From: Pampus argenteus
Taxonomy: Eukaryota > Chordata > Actinopteri > Scombriformes > Stromateidae
Direction: 5' to 3'
Assembly: GCA_036937835.1 (NCBI GenBank)
Contig: CM072880.1
Span: 17,442,001-17,506,000, forward strand
DNA length: 64,000 bases
This document shows positions 48,001-60,000 of the stretch, one piece after another. A program made the translations under genes and the position numbers. Within the stretch, counting starts at the first letter, position 1; each line of letters opens with the position of its first letter. The notes under the pieces were generated by a model. That model was not told where the DNA came from, did no database searches, and saw nothing but the letters and a program-made list of their open reading frames with translations.

Positions 48001-51000
48001 TTGATTGAAAATATTGCTCCTTGTTTAAGAAAAACAGTAGTTGTCAGTTTTGGCCTTCTCTCGCTGAAATAAAGCTATTTTTACAAATGTTACAGTAAAA
48101 GCTGCAGGAAGCTCTCAGAAGTGAGTTTTTTGCTCCTAATCATTAGAAATCAGTTACTTGTTGATGGCAAACATGGTTTTGATTGAAAATATTGCTCCTT
48201 GTTTAAGAAAAACTATAGTTGTCAGTTTTGGGTTTCTCTCACCGAGAGAAAGCTATTTTTTACAAATGTTACAGTAAAAGCTGCAGGAAGCTCTCAGAAG
48301 TGAGTTTTTTGCTCCTAATCATTAGAAATCAGTTACTTGTTGATGGCAAACACGGTTTTGTTTGAAAATATTGCTCCTTGTTTAAGAAAAACAGTAGTTG
48401 TCAGTTTTGGCCTTCTCTCGCTGAGATAAAGCTATTTTTACAAATGTTACAGTAAAAGCTGCAGGAAGCTCTCAGAAGTGAGTTTTTTGCTCCTAATCAT
48501 TAGAAATCAGTTACTTGTTGATGGCAAACATGGTTTTGTTTGAAAATATTGCTCCTTGTTTAAGAAAAACAGTACTTGTCAGTTTTGGCCTTCTCTCGCT
48601 GAGATAAAGCTATTTTTACAAATGTTACAGTAAAAGCTGCAGGAAGCTCTCAGAAGTGAGTTTTTTGCTCATAAGCATTAGAAATCAGTTACTTGTTGAT
48701 GGCAAACATGGTTTTGATTGAAAATATTGCTCCTTGTTTAAGAAAAACAGTAGTTGTCAGTTTTGGCCTTCTCTTGCTGAAATAAAGCTATTTTTACAAA
48801 TGTTACAGTAAAAGCTGCAGGAAGCTCTCAGAAGTGAGTTTTTTGCTCCTAATCATTAGAAATCAGTTACTTGTTGATGGCAAACATGGTTTTGTTTGAA
48901 AATATTGCTCCTTGTTTAAGAAAAACAGTAGTTGTCAGTTTTGGCCTTCTCTCGCTGAGATAAAGCTATTTTTACAAATGTTACAGTAAAAGCTGCAGGA
49001 AGCTCTCAGAAGTAAGTTTTTTGCTCCTAATCATTAGAAATCAGTTACTTGTTGATGGCAAACATGGTTTTGATTGAAAATATTGCTCCTTGTTTAAGAA
49101 AAACAGTAGTTGTCAGTTTTGGGCTTCTCTCGCCGAGAGAAAGCTATTTTTACAAATGTTACAGTAAAAGCTGCAGGAAGCTCTCAGAAGTGAGTTTTTT
49201 GCTCCTAATCATTAGAAATCAGTTACTTGTTGATGGCAAACATGGTTTTGTTTGAAAATATTGCTCCTTGTTTAAGAAAAACAGTAGTTGTCAGTTTTGG
49301 GCTTCTCTCGCCGAGAGAAAGCTATTTTTACAAATGTTACAGTAAAAGCTGCAGGAAGCTCTCAGAAGTGAGTTTTTTGCTCCTAATCATTGGAAATCAG
49401 TTACTTGTTGATGGCAAACATGGTTTTGTTTGAAAATATTGCTCCTTGTTTAAGAAAAACAGTAGTTGTCAGATTTGGCCTTCTCTCGCTGAGATAAAGC
49501 TATTTTTACAAATGTTACAGTAAAAGCTGCAGGAATCTCTCAGAAGTAAGTTTTTTGCTCCTAATCATTAGAAATCAGTTACTTGTTGATGGCAAACATG
49601 GTTTTGATTGAAAATATTGCTCCTTGTTCAAGAAAAACAGTACTTGTCAGTTTTGGCCTTCTCTCGCTGAGATAAAGCTATTTTTACAAATGTTACAGTA
49701 AAAGCTGCAGGAAGCTCTCAGAAGTGAGTTTTTTGCTCCTAATCATTAGAAATCAGTTACTTGTTGATGGCAAACATGGTTTTGTTTGAAAATATTGCTC
49801 CTTGTTCAAGAAAAACAGTACTTGTCAGTTTTGGCCTTCTCTCGCTGAGATAAAGCTATTTTTACAAATGTTACAGTAAAAGCTGCAGGAAGCTCTCAGA
49901 AGTGAGTTTTTTGCTCATAATCATTAGAAATCAGTTACTTGTTGATGGCAAACATGGTTTTGATTGAAAATATTGCTCCTTGTTTAAGAAAAACAGTAGT
50001 TGTCAGTTTTGGCCTTCTCTCGCTGAAATAAAGCTATTTTTACAAATGTTACAGTAAAAGCTGCAGGAAGCTCTCAGAAGTGAGTTTTTTGCTCCTAATC
50101 ATTAGAAATCAGTTACTTGTTGATGGCAAACATGGTTTTGATTGAAAATATTGCTCCTTGTTTAAGAAAAACTATAGTTGTCAGTTTTGGGTTTCTCTCA
50201 CCGAGAGAAAGCTATTTTTACAAATGTTACAGTAAAAGCTGCAGGAAGCTCTCAGAAGTGAGTTTTTTGCTCCTAATCATTAGAAATCAGTTACTTGTTG
50301 ATGGCAAACATGGTTTTGTTTGAAAATATTGCTCCTTGTTTAAGAAAAACAGTAGTTGTCAGTTTTGGCCTTCTCTCGCTGAAATAAAGCTATTTTTACA
50401 AATGTTACAGTAAAAGCTGCAGGAAGCTCTCAGAAGTGAGTTTTTTGCTCCTAATCATTAGAAATCAGTTACTTGTTGATGGCAAACATGGTTTTGATTG
50501 AAAATATTGCTCCTTGTTTAAGAAAAACTATAGTTGTCAGTTTTGGGTTTCTCTCACCGAGAGAAAGCTATTTTTTACAAATGTTACAGTAAAAGCTGCA
50601 GGAAGCTCTCAGAAGTGAGTTTTTTGCTCATAAGCATTAGAAATCAGTTACTTGTTGATGGCAAACATGGTTTTGATTGAAAATATTGCTCCTTGTTTAA
50701 GAAAAACAGTAGTTGTCAGTTTTGGCCTTCTCTTGCTGAAATAAAGCTATTTTTACAAATGTTACAGTAAAAGCTGCAGGAAGCTCTCAGAAGTGAGTTT
50801 TTTGCTCCTAATCATTAGAAATCAGTTACTTGTTGATGGCAAACATGGTTTTGTTTGAAAATATTGCTCCTTGTTTAAGAAAAACAGTAGTTGTCAGTTT
50901 TGGCCTTCTCTCGCTGAGATAAAGCTATTTTTACAAATGTTACAGTAAAAGCTGCAGGAAGCTCTCAGAAGTAAGTTTTTTGCTCCTAATCATTAGAAAT

Positions 51001-54000
51001 CAGTTACTTGTTGATGGCAAACATGGTTTTGATTGAAAATATTGCTCCTTGTTTAAGAAAAACAGTAGTTGTCAGTTTTGGGCTTCTCTCGCCGAGAGAA
51101 AGCTATTTTTACAAATGTTACAGTAAAAGCTGCAGGAAGCTCTCAGAAGTGAGTTTTTTGCTCCTAATCATTAGAAATCAGTTACTTGTTGATGGCAAAC
51201 ATGGTTTTGTTTGAAAATATTGCTCCTTGTTTAAGAAAAACAGTAGTTGTCAGTTTTGGCCTTCTCTCGCTGAGATAAAGCTATTTTTACAAATGTTACA
51301 GTAAAAGCTGCAGGAAGCTCTCAGAAGTAAGTTTTTTGCTCCTAATCATTAGAAATCAGTTACTTGTTGATGGCAAACATGGTTTTGATTGAAAATATTG
51401 CTCCTTGTTTAAGAAAAATAGTAGTTGTCAGTTTTGGGCTTCTCTCGCCGAGAGAAAGCTATTTTTACAAATGTTACAGTAAAAGCTGCAGGAAGCTCTC
51501 AGAAGTGAGTTTTTTGCTCCTAATCATTGGAAATCAGTTACTTGTTGATGGCAAACATGGTTTTGTTTGAAAATATTGCTCCTTGTTTAAGAAAAACAGT
51601 AGTTGTCAGTTTTGGCCTTCTCTCGCTGAGATAAAGCTATTTTTACAAATGTTACAGTAAAAGCTGCAGGAAGCTCTCAGAAGTGAGTTGTTTTGCTCCT
51701 AATCATTAGAAATCAGTTACTTGTTGATGGCAAACATGGTTTTGATTGAAAATATTGCTCCTTGTTTAAGAAAAACAGTAGTTGTCAGTTTTGGGCTTCT
51801 CTCGCCGAGAGAAAGCTATTTTTACAAATGTTACAGTAAAAGCTGCAGGAAGCTCTCAGAAGTGAGTTTTTTGCTCCTAATCATTAGAAATCAGTTACTT
51901 GTTGATGGCAAACATGGTTTTGATTGAAAATATTGCTCCTTGTTTAAGAAAAACAGTAGTTGTCAGTTTTGGCCTTCTCTCGCTGAAATAAAGCTATTTT
52001 TACAAATGTTACAGTAAAAGCTGCAGGAAGCTCTCAGAAGTGAGTTTTTTGCTCCTAATCATTAGAAATCAGTTACTTGTTGATGGCAAACATGGTTTTG
52101 ATTGAAAATATTGCTCCTTGTTTAAGAAAAACTATAGTTGTCAGTTTTGGGTTTCTCTCACCGAGAGAAAGCTATTTTTACAAATGTTACAGTAAAAGCT
52201 GCAGGAAGCTCTCAGAAGTGAGTTTTTTGCTCCTAATCATTAGAAATCAGTTACTTGTTGATGGCAAACATGGTTTTGTTTGAAAATATTGCTCCTTGTT
52301 TAAGAAAAACAGTAGTTGTCAGTTTTGGCCTTCTCTCGCCGAGAGAAAGCTATTTTTACAAATGTTACAGTAAAAGCTGCAGGAAGCTCTCAGAAGTGAG
52401 TTTTTTGCTCCTAATCATTGGAAATCAGTTACTTGTTGATGGCAAACATGGTTTTGATTGAAAATATTGCTCCTTGTTTAAGAAAAACAGTAGTTGTCAG
52501 TTTTGGCCTTCTCTAGCTGAGATAAAGCTATTTTTACAAATGTTACAGTAAAAGCTGCAGGAAGCTCTCAGAAGTAAGTTTTTTGCTCCTAATCATTAGA
52601 AATCAGTTACTTGTTGATGGCAAACATGGTTTTGATTGAAAATATTGCTCCTTGTTTAAGAAAAACAGTAGTTGTCAGTTTTGGGCTTCTCTCGCCGAGA
52701 GAAAGCTATTTTTACAAATGTTACAGTAAAAGCTGCAGGAAGCTCTCAGAAGTGAGTTTTTTGCTCCTAATCATTAGAAATCAGTTACTTGTTGATGGCA
52801 AACATGGTTTTGTTTGAAAATATTGCTCCTTGTTCAAGAAAAACAGTACTTGTCAGTTTTGGCCTTCTCTCGCTGAGATAAAGCTATTTTTACAAATGTT
52901 ACAGTAAAAGCTGCAGGAAGCTCTCAGAAGTGAGTTTTTTGCTCATAATCATTAGAAATCAGTTACTTGTTGATGGCAAACATGGTTTTGTTTGAAAATA
53001 TTGCTCCTTGTTTAAGAAAAACAGTAGTTGTCAGTTTTGGGCTTCTCTCGCCGAGAGAAAGCTATTTTTACAAATGTTACAGTAAAAGCTGCAGGAAGCT
53101 CTCAGAAGTGAGTTTTTTGCTCCTAATCATTGGAAATCAGTTACTTGTTGATGGCAAACATGGTTTTGTTTGAAAATATTGCTCCTTGTTTAAGAAAAAC
53201 AGTAGTTGTCAGATTTGGCCTTCTCTCGCTGAGATAAAGCTATTTTTACAAATGTTACAGTAAAAGCTGCAGGAATCTCTCAGAAGTAAGTTTTTTGCTC
53301 CTAATCATTAGAAATCAGTTACTTGTTGATGGCAAACATGGTTTTGATTGAAAATATTGCTCCTTGTTCAAGAAAAACAGTACTTGTCAGTTTTGGCCTT
53401 CTCTCGCTGAGATAAAGCTATTTTTACAAATGTTACAGTAAAAGCTGCAGGAAGCTCTCAGAAGTGAGTTTTTTGCTCCTAATCATTAGAAATCAGTTAC
53501 TTGTTGATGGCAAACATGGTTTTGTTTGAAAATATTGCTCCTTGTTCAAGAAAAACAGTACTTGTCAGTTTTGGCCTTCTCTCGCTGAGATAAAGCTATT
53601 TTTACAAATGTTACAGTAAAAGCTGCAGGAAGCTCTCAGAAGTGAGTTTTTTGCTCCTAATCATTAGAAATCAGTTACTTGTTGATGGCAAACATGGTTT
53701 TGTTTGAAAATATTGCTCCTTGTTTAAGAAAAACTATAGTTGTCAGTTTTGGGTTTCTCTCACCGAGAGAAAACTATTTTTACAAATGTTACAGTAAAAG
53801 CTGCAGGAAGCTCTCAGAAGTGAGTTTTTTGCTCCTAATCATTAGAAATCAGTGACTTGTTGATGGCAAACATGGTTTTGTTTGAAAATATTGCTCCTTG
53901 TTTAAGAAAAACAGTAGTTGTCAGTTTTGGCCTTCTCTCGCTGAAATAAAGCTATTTTTACAAATGTTACAGTAAAAGCTGCAGGAAGCTCTCAGAAGTA

Positions 54001-57000
54001 AGTTTTTTGCTCCTAATCATTAGAAATCAGTTACTTGTTGATGGCAAACATGGTTTTGATTGAAAATATTGCTCCTTGTTTAAGAAAAACAGTAGTTGTC
54101 AGTTTTGGGCTTCTCTCGCCGAGAGAAAGCTATTTTTACAAATGTTACAGTAAAAGCTGCAGGAAGCTCTCAGAAGTGAGTTTTTTGCTCCTAATCATTA
54201 GAAATCAGTTACTTGTTGATGGCAAACATGGTTTTGTTTGAAAATATTGCTCCTTGTTTAAGAAAAACAGTAGTTGTCAGTTTTGGCCTTCTCTCGCTGA
54301 GATAAAGCTATTTTTACAAATGTTACAGTAAAAGCTGCAGGAAGCTCTCAGAAGTAAGTTTTTTGCTCCTAATCATTAGAAATCAGTTACTTGTTGATGG
54401 CAAACATGGTTTTGATTGAAAATATTGCTCCTTGTTTAAGAAAAATAGTAGTTGTCAGTTTTGGGCTTCTCTCGCCGAGAGAAAGCTATTTTTACAAATG
54501 TTACAGTAAAAGCTGCAGGAAGCTCTCAGAAGTGAGTTTTTTGCTCCTAATCATTGGAAATCAGTTACTTGTTGATGGCAAACATGGTTTTGTTTGAAAA
54601 TATTGCTCCTTGTTTAAGAAAAACAGTAGTTGTCAGTTTTGGCCTTCTCTCGCTGAGATAAAGCTATTTTTACAAATGTTACAGTAAAAGCTGCAGGAAG
54701 CTCTCAGAAGTGAGTTTTTTTGCTCCTAATCATTAGAAATCAGTTACTTGTTGATGGCAAACATGGTTTTGATTGAAAATATTGCTCCTTGTTTAAGAAA
54801 AACAGTAGTTGTCAGTTTTGGGCTTCTCTCGCCGAGAGAAAGCTATGTTTACAAATGTTACAGTAAAAGCTGCAGGAAGCTCTCAGAAGTGAGTTTTTTG
54901 CTCCTAATCATTAGAAATCAGTTACTTGTTGATGGCAAACATGGTTTTGATTGAAAATATTGCTCCTTGTTTAAGAAAAACAGTAGTTGTCAGTTTTGGC
55001 CTTCTCTCGCTGAAATAAAGCTATTTTTACAAATGTTACAGTAAAAGCTGCAGGAAGCTCTCAGAAGTGAGTTTTTTGCTCCTAATCATTAGAAATCAGT
55101 TACTTGTTGATGGCAAACATGGTTTTGATTGAAAATATTGCTCCTTGTTTAAGAAAAACAGTACTTGTCAGTTTTGGCCTTCTCTCGCTGAGATAAAGCT
55201 ATTTTTACAAATGTTACAGTAAAAGCTGCAGGAAGCTCTCAGAAGTGAGTTTTTTGCTCCTAATCATTAGAAATCAGTTACTTGTTGATGGCAAACATGG
55301 TTTTGTTTGAAAATATTGCTCCTTGTTCAAGAAAAACAGTACTTGTCAGTTTTGGCCTTCTCTCGCTGAGATAAAGCTATTTTTACAAATGTTACAGTAA
55401 AAGCTGCAGGAAGCTCTCAGAAGTGAGTTTTTTGCTCATAATCATTAGAAATCAGTTACTTGTTGATGGCAAACATGGTTTTGATTGAAAATATTGCTCC
55501 TTGTTTAAGAAAAACAGTAGTTGTCAGTTTTGGCCTTCTCTCGCTGAAATAAAGCTATTTTTACAAATGTTACAGTAAAAGCTGCAGGAAGCTCTCAGAA
55601 GTGAGTTTTTTGCTCCTAATCATTAGAAATCAGTTACTTGTTGATGGCAAACATGGTTTTGATTGAAAATATTGCTCCTTGTTTAAGAAAAACTATAGTT
55701 GTCAGTTTTGGCCTTCTCTCACCGAGAGAAAGCTATTTTTACAAATGTTACAGTAAAACTTGCAGGAAGCTCTCAGAAGTGAGTTTTTTGCTCCTAATCA
55801 TTAGAAATCAGTTACTTGTTGATGGCAAACATGGTTTTGTTTGAAAATATTGCTCCTTGTTTAAGAAAAACAGTAGTTGTCAGTTTTGGCCTTCTCTCGC
55901 TGAGATAAAGCTATTTTTACAAATGTTACAGTAAAAGCCGCAGGAAGCTCTCAGAAGTGAGTTTTTTGCTCCTAATCATTAGAAATCAGTTACTTGTTGA
56001 TGGCAAACATGGTTTTGATTGAAAATATTGCTCCTTGTTTAAGAAAAACAGTAGTTGTCAGTTTTGGCCTTCTCTCGCTGAAATAAAGCTATTTTTACAA
56101 ATGTTACAGTAAAAGCTGCAGGAAGCTCTCAGAAGTGAGTTTTTTGCTCCTAATCATTAGAAATCAGTTACTTGTTGATGGCAAACATGGTTTTGATTGA
56201 AAATATTGCTCCTTGTTTAAGAAAAACTATAGTTGTCAGTTTTGGGTTTCTCTCACCGAGAGAAAGCTATTTTTTACAAATGTTACAGTAAAAGCTGCAG
56301 GAAGCTCTCAGAAGTGAGTTTTTTGCTCATAAGCATTAGAAATCAGTTACTTGTTGATGGCAAACATGGTTTTGATTGAAAATATTGCTCCTTGTTTAAG
56401 AAAAACAGTAGTTGTCAGTTTTGGCCTTCTCTTGCTGAAATAAAGCTATTTTTACAAATGTTACAGTAAAAGCTGCAGGAAGCTCTCAGAAGTGAGTTTT
56501 TTGCTCCTAATCATTAGAAATCAGTTACTTGTTGATGGCAAACATGGTTTTGATTGAAAATATTGCTCCTTGTTTAAGAAAAACAGTAGTTGTCAGTTTT
56601 GGCCTTCTCTCGCTGAGATAAAGCTATTTTTACAAATGTTACAGTAAAAGCTGCAGGAAGCTCTCAGAAGTAAGTTTTTTGCTCCTAATCATTAGAAATC
56701 AGTTACTTGTTGATGGCAAACATGGTTTTGATTGAAAATATTGCTCCTTGTTTAAGAAAAACAGTAGTTGTCAGTTTTGGGCTTCTCTCGCCGAGAGAAA
56801 GCTATTTTTACAAATGTTACAGTAAAAGCTGCAGGAAGCTCTCAGAAGTGAGTTTTTTGCTCCTAATCATTAGAAATCAGTTACTTGTTGATGGCAAACA
56901 TGGTTTTGTTTGAAAATATTGCTCCTTGTTTAAGAAAAACAGTAGTTGTCAGTTTTGGCCTTCTCTCGCTGAGATAAAGCTATTTTTACAAATGTTACAG

Positions 57001-60000
57001 TAAAAGCTGCAGGAAGCTCTCAGAAGTAAGTTTTTTGCTCCTAATCATTAGAAATCAGTTACTTGTTGATGGCAAACATGGTTTTGATTGAAAATATTGC
57101 TCCTTGTTTAAGAAAAATAGTAGTTGTCAGTTTTGGGCTTCTCTCGCCGAGAGAAAGCTATTTTTACAAATGTTACAGTAAAAGCTGCAGGAAGCTCTCA
57201 GAAGTGAGTTTTTTGCTCCTAATCATTGGAAATCAGTTACTTGTTGATGGCAAACATGGTTTTGTTTGAAAATATTGCTCCTTGTTTAAGAAAAACAGTA
57301 GTTGTCAGTTTTGGCCTTCTCTCGCTGAGATAAAGCTATTTTTACAAATGTTACAGTAAAAGCTGCAGGAAGCTCTCAGAAGTGAGTTTTTTTGCTCCTA
57401 ATCATTAGAAATCAGTTACTTGTTGATGGCAAACATGGTTTTGATTGAAAATATTGCTCCTTGTTTAAGAAAAACAGTAGTTGTCAGTTTTGGGCTTCTC
57501 TCGCCGAGAGAAAGCTATTTTTACAAATGTTACAGTAAAAGCTGCAGGAAGCTCTCAGAAGTGAGTTTTTTGCTCCTAATCATTAGAAATCAGTTACTTG
57601 TTGATGGCAAACATGGTTTTGATTGAAAATATTGCTCCTTGTTTAAGAAAAACAGTAGTTGTCAGTTTTGGCCTTCTCTCGCTGAAATAAAGCTATTTTT
57701 ACAAATGTTACAGTAAAAGCTGCAGGAAGCTCTCAGAAGTGAGTTTTTTGCTCCTAATCATTAGAAATCAGTTACTTGTTGATGGCAAACATGGTTTTGA
57801 TTGAAAATATTGCTCCTTGTTTAAGAAAAACTATAGTTGTCAGTTTTGGGTTTCTCTCACCGAGAGAAAGCTATTTTTACAAATGTTACAGTAAAAGCTG
57901 CAGGAAGCTCTCAGAAGTGAGTTTTTTGCTCCTAATCATTAGAAATCAGTTACTTGTTGATGGCAAACATGGTTTTGTTTGAAAATATTGCTCCTTGTTT
58001 AAGAAAAACAGTAGTTGTCAGTTTTGGCCTTCTCTCGCCGAGAGAAAGCTATTTTTACAAATGTTACAGTAAAAGCTGCAGGAAGCTCTCAGAAGTGAGT
58101 TTTTTGCTCCTAATCATTGGAAATCAGTTACTTGTTGATGGCAAACATGGTTTTGATTGAAAATATTGCTCCTTGTTTAAGAAAAACAGTAGTTGTCAGT
58201 TTTGGCCTTCTCTCGCTGAGATAAAGCTATTTTTACAAATGTTACAGTAAAAGCTGCAGGAAGCTCTCAGAAGTAAGTTTTTTGCTCCTAATCATTAGAA
58301 ATCAGTTACTTGTTGATGGCAAACATGGTTTTGATTGAAAATATTGCTCCTTGTTTAAGAAAAACAGTAGTTGTCAGTTTTGGGCTTCTCTCGCCGAGAG
58401 AAAGCTATTTTTACAAATGTTACAGTAAAAGCTGCAGGAAGCTCTCAGAAGTGAGTTTTTTGCTCCTAATCATTAGAAATCAGTTACTTGTTGATGGCAA
58501 ACATGGTTTTGTTTGAAAATATTGCTCCTTGTTCAAGAAAAACAGTACTTGTCAGTTTTGGCCTTCTCTCGCTGAGATAAAGCTATTTTTACAAATGTTA
58601 CAGTAAAAGCTGCAGGAAGCTCTCAGAAGTGAGTTTTTTGCTCATAATCATTAGAAATCAGTTACTTGTTGATGGCAAACATGGTTTTGATTGAAAATAT
58701 TGCTCCTTGTTTAAGAAAAACAGTAGTTGTCAGTTTTGGCCTTCTCTCGCTGAAATAAAGCTATTTTTACAAATGTTACAGTAAAAGCTGCAGGAAGCTC
58801 TCAGAAGTGAGTTTTTTGCTCCTAATCATTAGAAATCAGTTACTTGTTGATGGCAAACATGGTTTTGATTGAAAATATTGCTCCTTGTTTAAGAAAAACT
58901 ATAGTTGTCAGTTTTGGGTTTATCTCGCTGAAATAAAGCTATTTTTACAAATGTTACAGTAAAAGCTGCAGGAAGCTCTCAGAAGTGAGTTTTTTGCTCC
59001 TAATCATTAGAAATCAGTTACTTGTTGATGGCAAACATGGTTTTGATTGAAAATATTGCTCCTTGTTTAAGAAAAACTATAGTTGTCAGTTTTGGGTTTC
59101 TCTCACCGAGAGAAAGCTATTTTTACAAATGTTACAGTAAAAGCTGCAGGAAGCTCTCAGAAGTGAGTTTTTTGCTCCTAATCATTAGAAATCAGTTACT
59201 TGTTGATGGCAAACATGGTTTTGTTTGAAAATATTGCTCCTTGTTTAAGAAAAACAGTAGTTGTCAGTTTTGGCCTTCTCTCGCTGAGATAAAGCTATTT
59301 TTACAAATGTTACAGTAAAAGCCGCAGGAAGCTCTCAGAAGTGAGTTTTTTGCTCCTAATCATTAGAAATCAGTTACTTGTTGATGGCAAACATGGTTTT
59401 GATTGAAAATATTGCTCCTTGTTTAAGAAAAACAGTAGTTGTCAGTTTTGGGCTTCTCTCGCCAAGAGAAAGCTATTTTTACAAATGTTACAGTAAAAGC
59501 TGCAGGAAGCTCTCAGAAGTGAGTTTTTTGCTCCTAATCATTAGAAATCAGTTACTTGTTGATGGCAAACATGGTTTTGTTTGAAAATATTGCTCCTTTT
59601 TTAAGAAAAACAGTAGTTGTCAGCTTTGGGCTTCTCTCGCCGAGAGAAAGCTATTTTTACAAATGTTACAGTAAAAGCTGCAGGAAGCTCTCAGAAGTGA
59701 GTTTTTTGCTCCTAATCATTAGAAATCAGTTACTTGTTGATGGCAAACATGGTTTTGATTGAAAATATTGCTCCTTGTTTAAGAAAAACTATAGTTGTCA
59801 GTTTTGGGCTTCTCTCGCCGAGAGAAAGCTATTTTTACAAATGTTACAGTAAAAGCTGCAGGAAGCTCTCAGAAGTGAGTTTTTTGCTCCTAATCATTAG
59901 AAATCAGTTACTTGTTGATGGCAAACATGGTTTTGTTTGAAAATATTGCTCCTTGTTTAAGAAAAACAGTAGTTGTCAGTTTTGGCCTTCTCTCGCTGAG

